9,897 nt of DNA from Chloroflexota bacterium (GTDB lineage Bacteria; Chloroflexota; Limnocylindria; Limnocylindrales; CSP1-4): positions 1 to 9,897 of the forward strand of contig JAKAAV010000048.1 in NCBI GenBank assembly GCA_021802185.1, read 5' to 3'. The translations under genes and the position numbers were made by a program. The notes under the pieces were generated by a model, which searched no databases, was not told where the DNA came from, and worked only from the letters and a program-made list of their open reading frames with translations. Below, piece after piece: positions 1-5,794 of the stretch. The number at the start of each line of letters is the position of its first letter. Positions within the stretch are counted from its first letter, which is position 1.

Positions 1-10
1 CTATGGGGTT

Positions 11-86
<76 letters not shown>

Positions 87-179
87 TCAGCCGAATCCTA
101 CCGTCGATGCGCCGGGCGCGATCGTCAGGGAGGCCGTGGAGGCACGTTCGGGCGGGACCCCCGGTCGGGGCAGCCGGAG

Positions 180-407
180 CTAGACGCGGAGCGAGCGGCG
201 GGCCATCTCACCCTCGATCTGGCGCTCCGCCTCGACGTAGCGGTCGATCTCGTCGCGGAGGCGATTGGCCTCCGGCGTGTAGAGATGCACCTGCTGCTGG
301 AGGATGTAGCTCAGCCTCCGGCTCGTCATCCGCACGTGGTCCAGGTTCTTCATGAGGACCAGCGGATCCATCGAGGCGAGGTCGTCGGGGTGATACATCT
401 GCCGCAT
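180..407 (-). CDS. Small helical hypothetical protein (75 aa)
   Basis: I do not recognise a family. The product is soluble and charged, with no signal peptide or membrane segment. Residues from about 15 onward look almost entirely helical, and the last 30 residues (TPEANRLRDEIDRYVEAERQ) are rich in Glu and Arg with a coiled-coil-like pattern. The codon pattern fits a real gene better than the other frames here do. The ATG at 407 has no Shine-Dalgarno. A good -10 hexamer, TATACT (420-415), sits only 7 nt upstream, so transcription would begin at or next to the ATG, giving a leaderless mRNA. A second in-frame ATG lies at 398. The gene runs toward the tRNA-Arg with about 90 bp between. It could be a chance frame, but the promoter placement and composition favour a gene. 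Confidence 0.55.
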   Translation of the reverse strand: MRQMYHPDDLASMDPLVLMKNLDHVRMTSRRLSYILQQQVHLYTPEANRLRDEIDRYVEAERQIEGEMARRSLRV

Positions 408-414
408 CAGCGCG

Positions 415-420
415 AGTATA
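415..420 (-). promoter_or_regulatory. -10 box of the 75-aa gene (leaderless arrangement)
   Basis: The minus strand reads TATACT, five of six matches to TATAAT, in otherwise very GC-rich DNA. It is followed by CGCGCTG and then the ATG. The normal distance from -10 to start of transcription places the first nucleotide at or next to the ATG. The -35 region (CCACCA) is not a match to consensus. Confidence 0.45.
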
Positions 421-604
421 GGTGCGGGACCCGGCGGTGGTGGCCGAGATGGCGGCGATGGCGGCAGCCGTCAGGCGAAGCCGACGCCGAGCCGCGCGCT
501 CGCAAGGCGCACGCGCGCCGGCGAGGCGCACGCGCCCCGGGCAAACCCACCGGTCCCGAGGGCGGCCGCCCGACGACGGATCCTGGGCAGGCGCGTCCCG
601 ATGC

Positions 605-634
605 CGAACGCCCCGTCGGGTGACGGGGCGTTCG
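605..634 (-). terminator. Perfect 13-bp hairpin, probable terminator
   Basis: CGAACGCCCCGTC (605-617) and its exact complement (622-634) enclose the four-base loop GGGT. The hairpin lies about 75 nt beyond the stop codon of the minus-strand 108-aa gene. Neither side carries a T-tract, so this is not a canonical intrinsic terminator. Very stable U-less hairpins of this kind are often found at gene ends in GC-rich bacteria. An alternative is a structured RNA element or protein-binding palindrome. Confidence 0.6.
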
Positions 635-707
635 CGTCCAGCGGGTTCGCGTGCGGCCATGAGTGTCGTGACGAGTGCTGCCTGGTGAGTCCTTCCGTCG
701 GCCGACC

Positions 708-1034
708 CTAGCCTGCCGCGACCGATGCGGCGACGGGCCGGCGAGCCGTTCCCTTCCCCTGCGCTGCCCTTCGATCGGCCGCTCGAGCACATTCCGCGCG
801 CGCCACGATCGACGCGAGCGCCGCCAGACCGGGCAGGTCCGGGAGCGTGAACCGGATCCCGTGATCCGCGAGTTCGGCGTACCCCCACCCTCGGTACAGC
901 CCACGCGCGGCCACAGCGCTCATCTCGTCGTAGAGCTGTGGCCAGGAAACGGGTCGGCGTGCGTAGCAGAACCGCACGAACTCCATTGCCTCGGACGGCG
1001 TTCCCGCACTGCGGGATTCCTCGGGCTCAGTCAA
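708..1034 (-). CDS. Conserved-looking hypothetical protein (108 aa), TTG start
   Basis: This is a small soluble protein with no signal peptide. The core, residues about 17-72, looks like a genuine folded domain. It begins EFVRFCYARR, then has SWPQLYDEM, a glycine/aromatic patch GLYRGWGYAEL, and DHGIRFTLPDLP. The last 30 residues are Ala/Arg-rich and probably disordered. The start is placed at TTG 1034 because AGGAGG (1049-1044) lies 9 nt upstream; an internal ATG at residue 17 is the fallback. I associate this pattern with uncharacterised small proteins from uncultured Chloroflexota, from memory only. No function can be assigned. The 605-634 hairpin lies downstream and the DnaA-box-like array lies upstream of it. 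Confidence 0.62.
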   Translation of the reverse strand: MTEPEESRSAGTPSEAMEFVRFCYARRPVSWPQLYDEMSAVAARGLYRGWGYAELADHGIRFTLPDLPGLAALASIVARAECARAADRRAAQGKGTARRPVAASVAAG

Positions 1035-1111
1035 TACGAGCTTCCTCCTTCCCTCGCGCGATCGCCCTTCCCCGACCCACGGGGTGGACGCTGGGTGAAA
1101 TCCATGCCGGC

Positions 1112-1141
1112 CCGGTCGGTGTCGGTGCCGCGACGGACCGG
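1112..1141. other. Imperfect inverted repeat in intergenic region
   Basis: CCGGTC (1112-1117) pairs with GACCGG (1136-1141), and inside it GTCG (1121-1124) pairs with CGAC (1131-1134) after a small asymmetric internal loop. It lies between the 3' end of the dgc operon and the 108-aa gene, in what would be the upstream region of the latter. It may be a transcript-end structure or an operator. GC richness makes chance plausible. Confidence 0.25.
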
Positions 1142-1196
1142 CGCGTGGTGTCCGAGGCGACATGCTAGGAGGCCGCGGCGGGCGCAGGAAGGGCTT

Positions 1197-1229
1197 CTGT
1201 CCACCACGTTGTCCACCAACTTGTCCACA
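1197..1229 (+). repeat. Three DnaA-box-like repeats at 12-bp spacing
   Basis: Three same-orientation 9-mers occur at 1197-1205 (CTGTCCACC), 1209-1217 (TTGTCCACC) and 1221-1229 (TTGTCCACA), each starting exactly 12 bp after the last. TTGTCCACA is the form of the DnaA box typical of high-GC bacteria (the E. coli consensus is TTATCCACA). The first two copies differ from it by one or two bases. No dnaA, dnaN or AT-rich unwinding region is in view, so this is more likely a DnaA titration or regulatory site than an origin. A weak -10-like TAGCAT on the minus strand at 1167-1162 lies just beyond the array on the side of the 108-aa gene. Confidence 0.5.
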
Positions 1230-1268
1230 GCGCCCGGCCGTCACGCGAAGTCCGTACGACCCGGTCTC

Positions 1269-1290
1269 GCCGGCCAGAGGAGCCGGCCGG
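1269..1290 (-). terminator. Hairpin directly after the epimerase stop codon
   Basis: GCCGGC at 1269-1274 and GCCGGC at 1282-1287 can pair with a 7-nt loop; the register CCGGCC 1270-1275 with GGCCGG 1285-1290 also works. It begins right at the stop codon of the minus-strand epimerase gene, where a transcript end is expected. There is no T-tract after it on the minus strand, so the call is tentative. Confidence 0.35.
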
Positions 1291-2415
1291 TCACGCCCCT
1301 TCGGTGGTCCTCGCGCGAACTCCCAACCCGGGCTCGTCGGGCAGCCGCCACCGGGAATCCGCACCCAGCGCCAGCCCCTCGAACGGGTCATCGGCCAGCA
1401 GGAGCGCCCCGTCGAGGTCGACCCAGTCCGCCAGCGAGGCGACGGCCGCGGACGCCGCGATCCCGACGCTCGTCTCCTCCATGCATCCCAGGAATCGCCG
1501 GAACCCCAGCTCGCGCGCCCGCAGCAGCATCCGCCGAGCCGGGCCCACGCCGCCGCACTTCGCGAGCTTGACGTTCACCCCCTGCACGACCCCGACGAGG
1601 CCCTCGAGGTCGTCGCAGGTCACGCAGCTCTCATCGGCGACGATCGGCAGCCGCGAGCGCTCCTGGAGCCAGCGAAGCTGGTCGAGCCTGTGTGCCGGAA
1701 ACGGCTGCTCGACGAGCTCGACCCCGAGCCGCTCGAGCTCGGGCATGAGGCGCACGGCCTGCTCCGGCACCCAGCCGGTGTTCGCGTCGACCCGGATCGG
1801 GCCGTCGTACACCGAGCGGACGGCCTCGAGCGTCTCCAGGTCCGCCGGGCCACCGACCTTGATCTTGAGGGCGGGGAAGCGCGCCGCGCGGGCCGCGCGG
1901 CGGCCCACCACGTCGGGCGCGTCGAGGCCGATCGTGAAGTCGGTCGGCGGGATGTCGGGCGACAGCTCGAGCAGGTCGTACACCGGGATGGCGAGCCGGC
2001 GAGCCGCGAGGTCGTGAAGCGCGATGTCGACCGCGCACTTGGCCGCGCCGTGATGCCGGATCGCCTCGTCCATCGCCGCCGAGGCCGCCTCGAGCGCCGC
2101 ACGCGATTCCGTCGCGTCGCGTCCGAGCCGTGGCTCGAACGGATCCACGGCCTCGAGGAGCAGCGGCATGACGACGGACATCGTGTCCGGGTTCTCGCCG
2201 TAGTACGTGTCGGGGAAGCCCTCGCCCAGCCCGAACCGGCCGGCGGCGCGGTCGTCATCGGTGGTCAGACGGACGATCACGGTGACCGCAACGTCCCCGC
2301 TCATGTCCCGCGAGATTCGGAACGGATCCCGGAACGGGATCCGCAACGTCTCGGCGTCCAGCCGGAGCGCGGTCACGCCGGCCGCTCCCACGCCGCACGC
2401 ACGCCCTTCACCCAC
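1291..2415 (-). CDS. dgcA: Enolase-superfamily dipeptide epimerase / N-acetyl-D-glutamate racemase (DgcA-like)
   Basis: This is a muconate-lactonizing/dipeptide-epimerase-type enzyme, a Mg-dependent (beta/alpha)8 barrel that racemises the alpha carbon of an acylated amino acid. With the GTG start at 2415 (374 aa), the capping domain spans residues 14-130. The barrel shows the catalytic KIK (K184, K186), metal ligands D210 (VDANTGW), E236 (ELVEQP) and D261 (VADES), the second-side lysine in NVKLAKCGG (K283/K286), GCMEETS near 310-316, and the C-terminal D-x-D (D333, D335) typical of dipeptide epimerases. The catalytic residues are all present, so it should be active. It starts 16 bp after the DUF1611 gene. 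That adjacency matches the DgcN-DgcA pair, in which DgcA turns N-acetyl-D-glutamate into the L form. GGGGAGG (2428-2422) supports the 2415 start. A GTG at 2376 with GGGAG 8 nt upstream fits the domain start equally well (361 aa). Substrate is inferred from context; L-Ala-D/L-Glu epimerase activity is the alternative. Confidence 0.88.
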   Translation of the reverse strand: MGEGRACGVGAAGVTALRLDAETLRIPFRDPFRISRDMSGDVAVTVIVRLTTDDDRAAGRFGLGEGFPDTYYGENPDTMSVVMPLLLEAVDPFEPRLGRDATESRAALEAASAAMDEAIRHHGAAKCAVDIALHDLAARRLAIPVYDLLELSPDIPPTDFTIGLDAPDVVGRRAARAARFPALKIKVGGPADLETLEAVRSVYDGPIRVDANTGWVPEQAVRLMPELERLGVELVEQPFPAHRLDQLRWLQERSRLPIVADESCVTCDDLEGLVGVVQGVNVKLAKCGGVGPARRMLLRARELGFRRFLGCMEETSVGIAASAAVASLADWVDLDGALLLADDPFEGLALGADSRWRLPDEPGLGVRARTTEGA

Positions 2416-2431
2416 GCTCGGCCTCCCCGCG

Positions 2432-3532
2432 TCACGCCATCGCCTCCGTCCGTTCGCTCGCGACCCACGGCAGCGCGTCCACCCGCTCCCGGAGCGCAGC
2501 GAACAGCTTCGCGCCCCCGAACCGGAAGGGATCGTCGCACGGCAGCCCCGTCTCCGCCGCCGTGCGATCGATCTCGCGGCAGGCCGATGCCTCGTCGAGG
2601 AGCGACGTGTTGAGCGCCACGGCCACCACGCGACTGGGCGCGACGAGCCCGGCGATCTGCTCGTGGATGCGGATCATCTCGGGCAACGGATGGAGCGGGA
2701 ACGAGCGCCCAGGGAGGTGGTCGAAGTCGTGCTCGGCCAGGCCGGGCTTGTGGACCAGCACCATGGCGTGCGGGGTGAACCCGTGGATGAGCCCGAGCGT
2801 GACCGAGCTGTACGCGGGATGGTCGAGCGAGCCCTGGCCCTCGACGAAGACCCAGTCGCCTCGCGCCTCGCCCTCCTCCGCGAGCCACTCGCAGGTGCCC
2901 TGGACGAAGTCGCTCACGACGCGGTCGATCGCGGCGCCCCAGCCCTCGATCATGATCCCCGTCTGTCCCGTCGGGACGAACGAGGCGGAGAGGCCGGCGT
3001 CGCGCGCCGCCCGACGGAGCTCGAGCGCGACGCTCATCTTCCCGATCGCGCAGTCCGTGCCGACCGTCAGGATCACGCGCGACCCGGCCCGATGGAGCCG
3101 GCCGACCGACGTCTCCATGCGCTCGGGCGGCTTCCGGTAGTCGATCAGCTCGACTCCCGCCCCGCGCGCTGCGGCGACGAACTCGCGGTCTTCCGAGATG
3201 AAGGTGTGCAGGCCGGACAGCACGTCGAGGCCGGCGCCGATCGCCTCGAGGATGATCGAGCGCCACGACCCCGGGAGGCGCCCGCCGGTGGGCGCGATCC
3301 CCAGCAGGAGCGCGGTAGGCCCGAGCGGCAGCACCTCGCCGAGCGTCGCGACCACGGGAACGTCGAATCCCGGCCCGAGCAACTGGCTCGCGTTGCCGCC
3401 GGCACGGGTCGAGTCGACGACGGCCAGGACCGGGTCGGATCCGTACCGGATGACGCCGAGCGCCGTCTTCGCGGCATGCGGCCGGAACTCGCCCTCGGCG
3501 AGGATGACGAGGCGACGCGGTCTCCTGGACAT
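2432..3532 (-). CDS. dgcN: DUF1611 P-loop protein, DgcN-like (N-acetyl-D-glutamate forming)
   Basis: This is a 366-aa cytoplasmic protein of the DUF1611 family. An N-terminal Rossmann-like domain (residues 6-150; LVILAEGEF, then LGIAPTGGRLP at 77-87) is followed by a P-loop domain. The nucleotide loop is GTDCAIGKMS at 158-167, the family's variant of Walker A with Met where Ser/Thr is usual. EGQGSLDHP at 231-239 acts as a Walker-B-like segment. In characterised DgcN-DgcA systems, DgcN makes N-acetyl-D-glutamate from D-glutamate and DgcA epimerises it. The DgcA-type gene directly downstream is the main reason for this specific call. The start is ATG 3532, preceded by GGAGG 4-5 nt upstream. The frame stays open to 3685, but the extra residues are low-complexity and unlike the family. 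Divergent from the iclR-type gene, which probably regulates it. A -10-like TACACT lies on the minus strand at 3610-3605. Confidence 0.85.
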   Translation of the reverse strand: MSRRPRRLVILAEGEFRPHAAKTALGVIRYGSDPVLAVVDSTRAGGNASQLLGPGFDVPVVATLGEVLPLGPTALLLGIAPTGGRLPGSWRSIILEAIGAGLDVLSGLHTFISEDREFVAAARGAGVELIDYRKPPERMETSVGRLHRAGSRVILTVGTDCAIGKMSVALELRRAARDAGLSASFVPTGQTGIMIEGWGAAIDRVVSDFVQGTCEWLAEEGEARGDWVFVEGQGSLDHPAYSSVTLGLIHGFTPHAMVLVHKPGLAEHDFDHLPGRSFPLHPLPEMIRIHEQIAGLVAPSRVVAVALNTSLLDEASACREIDRTAAETGLPCDDPFRFGGAKLFAALRERVDALPWVASERTEAMA

Positions 3533-3679
3533 GCACCCTCCGCTGCTCTGGACGCGGGCCGGCCGGGGCCGGTCACAGGCAGCGCTCGCGCCGGCACGCG
3601 AACGAGTGTATCGAGGAGTCGCGGGAGGCCGCGCCGGCGACGAGCAGCGCACCGGGCGCCGCCGCAGCAACGAGCCGGA

Positions 3680-3718
3680 TGGCACTTCGCGCCAATGTCA
3701 GGGTGCGCCACACTACCC
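3680..3718. promoter_or_regulatory. Candidate operator(s) in the divergent dgcN/iclR region
   Basis: The 216-bp region between the divergent starts holds a 15-bp near-palindrome at 3680-3694, TGGCAC-TTC-GCGCCA, with one mismatched pair. This is the length and symmetry usual for IclR-family operators. A second GCGCCA at 3705-3710 lies 16 bp after the first (3689-3694), and GGGT (3701-3704) and ACCC (3715-3718) flank it as another inverted repeat. The site is 55-70 bp upstream of the iclR-type start. No clear -35/-10 pair is seen for either gene. Confidence 0.35.
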
Positions 3719-3748
3719 AGCCACACGGACTCCCAGCGGAGCCGGCCG

Positions 3749-4552
3749 ATGTCTTCCGCTCTGAGCAGGATCGTCGACGAGGGCCCCGAGCGGCGGCGCC
3801 ATTCCGACGCCCTGTCCACTCTCGCCCACGGGCTGCGTGTCCTCGAGTACGTCGCAGCCAACGACGGAGCGGCCCCGAAGGAGATCGCAGCCTGTCTCGA
3901 GCTGTCGCTGTCGACCACGTACCACCTCGTCAACACGCTCGTCGACGAGGGCTACCTGGAGCGCGTGCCGGGCGTCGGCCTCGTGATCGGCGATGGGGTG
4001 GCTACGCTCATCGAGCGCGTCGATCACCGGCAGGACCCCTTCCCGGAGCTCCAGCCTCTGCTCGGCGAGCTGGCGGACCGGTGCGGCGACGTCGCGGTTC
4101 TGGGGCGGCTGGTCGGGCGGCAGACCGTCGTCGTCTCCGTGCGCGCGGCGTCCGGCGCGGTCCACGGCGGTCACCTGCATCCCGGCATGCGCGGGCCGAC
4201 GCATACGATGGCGCTCGGGAAGGTGCTCCTGGCGACGCTCGACCCCGCGATCGCGGTCGCCGTCCTCCGGGGCCGTCCGCTGGAGCCCACGACGGAGCGG
4301 ACGATCACGAGTCTCGACGGCCTGCTGTCCGAGCTCGAGACGGCGCGCACCCGCGGGATCGCCATGGACCTCGAGGAGGGCGAGCCGGGCCTGTGCTGCG
4401 TCGCGGCGCGGATCCGGGTCCCACCGGGAACGTCGCCCATCGCGGTCGCCGTCGCCGTCCCGCCCGACGAGATGCGCTCGGGCACGGCCAGGCTGGTGGG
4501 CCTCGTCGCCGCCGCCGCCCGTCGCTCGGCCGCCATGCTGGCCGGACGCTGA
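3749..4552 (+). CDS. IclR-family transcriptional regulator
   Basis: This 267-aa protein has the IclR layout. Residues about 22-80 form a winged helix-turn-helix: LAHGLRVLEYVA, then the turn KEIAACLELS and the recognition helix TTYHLVNTLVDEGYLER at 56-72. Residues 95-265 form the effector domain, with GGHLHPGMRGP and HTMALGKVLLA, the usual ligand-pocket segment. The family binds small organic acids and works as a tetramer at palindromic sites. The ATG at 3749 has GGAG (3738-3741) 7 nt upstream. The frame is open far upstream, but that part is antisense to dgcN. Its position between the divergent dgcNA operon and the co-directional lar-like genes lets it control either or both. The ligand is unknown; D-glutamate or a 2-hydroxy acid are reasonable guesses. 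Confidence 0.9.
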   Translation: MSSALSRIVDEGPERRRHSDALSTLAHGLRVLEYVAANDGAAPKEIAACLELSLSTTYHLVNTLVDEGYLERVPGVGLVIGDGVATLIERVDHRQDPFPELQPLLGELADRCGDVAVLGRLVGRQTVVVSVRAASGAVHGGHLHPGMRGPTHTMALGKVLLATLDPAIAVAVLRGRPLEPTTERTITSLDGLLSELETARTRGIAMDLEEGEPGLCCVAARIRVPPGTSPIAVAVAVPPDEMRSGTARLVGLVAAAARRSAAMLAGR

Positions 4553-4646
4553 CCCTGGCTCAAACCAGCTGACCCCGATTCGCACCATCTGAAATCCGGC
4601 TGGACTCCCGGAATCGACGCACCTAGCCTCGGCGCGCGGCGATCAT

Positions 4647-4831
4647 GGAGGGGCCGCAGCGCCGCATGGGCGGATGACGGCGGATGCCGCCAGGGTGAGC
4701 GGAGCGACACGGGCTCTCCTCCGGCTGAGCCAGGCGCCGATGGAGGTCGCCGGGACGCGCAGCCGCATCGGCCGACATGGGCCCCTCCGAGGTGCTTGCC
4801 CGCGTGGGAAGCACGCGGGCCGGGAGGGGCC
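4647..4831 (+). promoter_or_regulatory. Structured leader with two exclusive folds around the aquaporin RBS
   Basis: The ribosome site of the aquaporin gene lies in GGAGGGGCC (4823-4831). Its exact 9-nt complement GGCCCCTCC is at 4780-4788. An identical copy of the RBS strand, GGAGGGGCC, occurs upstream at 4647-4655. The complement can therefore pair with the upstream copy (RBS free) or the RBS itself (RBS hidden). Between them are local hairpins: GGCGG/CCGCC (4679-4691), GGCTC/GAGCC (4712-4731) and GCCGATG/CATCGGC (4736-4742 with 4766-4772). A perfect 9-bp hairpin GCCCGCGTG/CACGCGGGC with loop GGAAG (4798-4820) ends one base before the GGGAGGGG purine run that carries the RBS. I do not recognise a known riboswitch class. 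The layout resembles a translational switch, but GC-rich sequence gives chance pairings, so the call is inference. Confidence 0.4.
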
Positions 4832-4833
4832 AG

Positions 4834-5709
4834 ATGAGGGAATCCTGGATGGGAAAGTACGTCGGAGAGGCGATCGGTGTCGCCATCATCGTGTTCTTCG
4901 GGTGCGGCATCCTGTTTGGCGCCTTCATGTGGGGCACGGTGCCAGGCCTGCTCGACGGAGGCCTCGCATGGGGATTCGCCGTTGCGCTCGCGGTCTACGT
5001 CGGGGCGTCCATGTCGGGCGCGCACTTCAACCCGGCCGTGACGCTGGCGCTGGCGATCACCAACCGCTTCCCCTGGAGCAAGGTGATCCAGTACTGGATC
5101 GCCCAGATCGCCGGCGGGTTCCTCGGCGCCCTCGCGCTTGTACTGATGTTCGGGGACGCCGTCAGTTCCTTCGCCGCGAAGAACAACCTGGTTGTCGGGC
5201 AGCCGGGCAGCGAGAAGCTCGCAGCCATGCTGATCCCGATCTCGCCGCACCCGTACCTCGTGGGAATCGGACCGGCCGCGTACGCCCAGGTGCCAATCTG
5301 GCGCGGCTTCCTCACCGAGGCCGTGGCGACGGCCCTGCTGATGATGTTCATCCTGGTGCTGCTCGAGGCGCGCAGCGTCAACGTCCCGCGCGGGTGGTTC
5401 TTCCCGCTCGCGCTCGGCGTCGCCGTCTGCATGCTGGTGTTCGTCACGGCGCCGCTGACAATGACCTCCCTGAACCCGGCCCGCGATCTCGGCCCGCGGA
5501 TCATGCTCGTGCTCGAGGGCTACGGCTCGATCGCGTTCCCGGGCGTCCGCGATGGCGGGTCGCTGCTGGTAACGGTGCTTGGACCGCTTGTCGGTGGCCC
5601 GCTCGGCGCGCTGTTCTTCGACTATGTCGTGAAGCCGTTCTACCCGCGGGCCGAGGCACCCGCTCCGGTCGCACAACCGGTTGCCGCCGGCGCCGCCGGC
5701 AAGAGGTAG
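4834..5709 (+). CDS. MIP-family aquaglyceroporin, LarD/GlpF-like channel
   Basis: This is a 291-aa integral membrane channel with six hydrophobic helices and two half-helices carrying both signature loops, HFNPAV (NPA 66-68) and LNPARD (NPA 214-216). The Asp after the second NPA (D218) and the long loop after helix 3 mark the glycerol-facilitator branch rather than strict water channels. Against E. coli GlpF, selectivity-filter W48 and R206 are kept (W46, R217), while G191 and F200 appear as V202 and T211, so the pore differs from a glycerol pore. The C-terminus is an Ala/Pro-rich tail. In Lactobacillus plantarum, LarD, a member of this family, passes lactic acid and sits in the lactate racemase operon. 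LarE and LarB downstream make that role likely here. The ATG at 4834 has GGAGG 6 nt upstream. Earlier in-frame starts, such as 4777, would fall within the leader structure. Confidence 0.85.
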   Translation: MRESWMGKYVGEAIGVAIIVFFGCGILFGAFMWGTVPGLLDGGLAWGFAVALAVYVGASMSGAHFNPAVTLALAITNRFPWSKVIQYWIAQIAGGFLGALALVLMFGDAVSSFAAKNNLVVGQPGSEKLAAMLIPISPHPYLVGIGPAAYAQVPIWRGFLTEAVATALLMMFILVLLEARSVNVPRGWFFPLALGVAVCMLVFVTAPLTMTSLNPARDLGPRIMLVLEGYGSIAFPGVRDGGSLLVTVLGPLVGGPLGALFFDYVVKPFYPRAEAPAPVAQPVAAGAAGKR

Positions 5710-5733
5710 CTCTGCTGTTCGCGTCCTTCTGCG

Positions 5734-5764
5734 CCGGCCGCGGCTGTCTCTCGGCCGCGGCCGG
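5734..5764 (+). terminator. Hairpin between the aquaporin and DUF362 genes
   Basis: CCGGCCGCGGC (5734-5744) pairs perfectly over 11 bp with 5754-5764, with a 9-nt loop TGTCTCTCG. It is followed by the pyrimidine-rich TCGTTCCTTC. It lies 24 nt after the aquaporin stop and 18 nt before the ribosome site of the next gene. It probably terminates or attenuates transcription between them. Confidence 0.6.
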
Positions 5765-5794
5765 TCGTTCCTTCAGGGCACGGAGGTGTGATTG

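Larger units (their letters stand above)
408..707. other. Non-coding gap between two minus-strand hypothetical genes
   Basis: No open frame in this stretch has a credible start and protein-like composition. It holds the -10 box of the 75-aa gene at its left end, a 12-bp direct repeat AGGCGCACGCGC at 505-516 and 524-535 (19-bp period), and a perfect hairpin at 605-634. The remainder, about 440-600, is GC-rich sequence in which I see no signal. Confidence 0.5.

Noticed and set aside
505..535. 12-bp direct repeat AGGCGCACGCGC as a mobile-element target duplication or operator
   Set aside because: It lies in low-complexity GC-rich sequence and no inserted element is between the copies; chance or slippage is enough.
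1031..1228. 65-residue minus-strand frame starting at the DnaA-box-like repeats
   Set aside because: It overlaps the repeat array and the upstream region of the 108-aa gene, has no ribosome site and no protein-like pattern beyond the translated repeat.
1197..1229. CRISPR-like or satellite array
   Set aside because: There are only three units of 12 bp with no unique spacers; the DnaA-box reading explains the core better.
1162..2613. Long plus-strand open frame opposite the epimerase gene
   Set aside because: The minus strand has intact enolase-superfamily motifs over the same span. The plus frame is Arg/Pro/His-rich with no recognisable domain, as expected of antisense to GC-rich coding DNA.
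2207..3748. In-frame extension of the IclR-family gene far upstream on the plus strand
   Set aside because: It is antisense to dgcN, has no domain, and a good ribosome site with ATG at 3749 begins the IclR domain at the usual distance.
4656..4779. Known riboswitch (cobalamin, fluoride, NiCo or glycine class) in the aquaporin leader
   Set aside because: I could not find the conserved bases of any of these classes; only the alternative-pairing architecture is supported.
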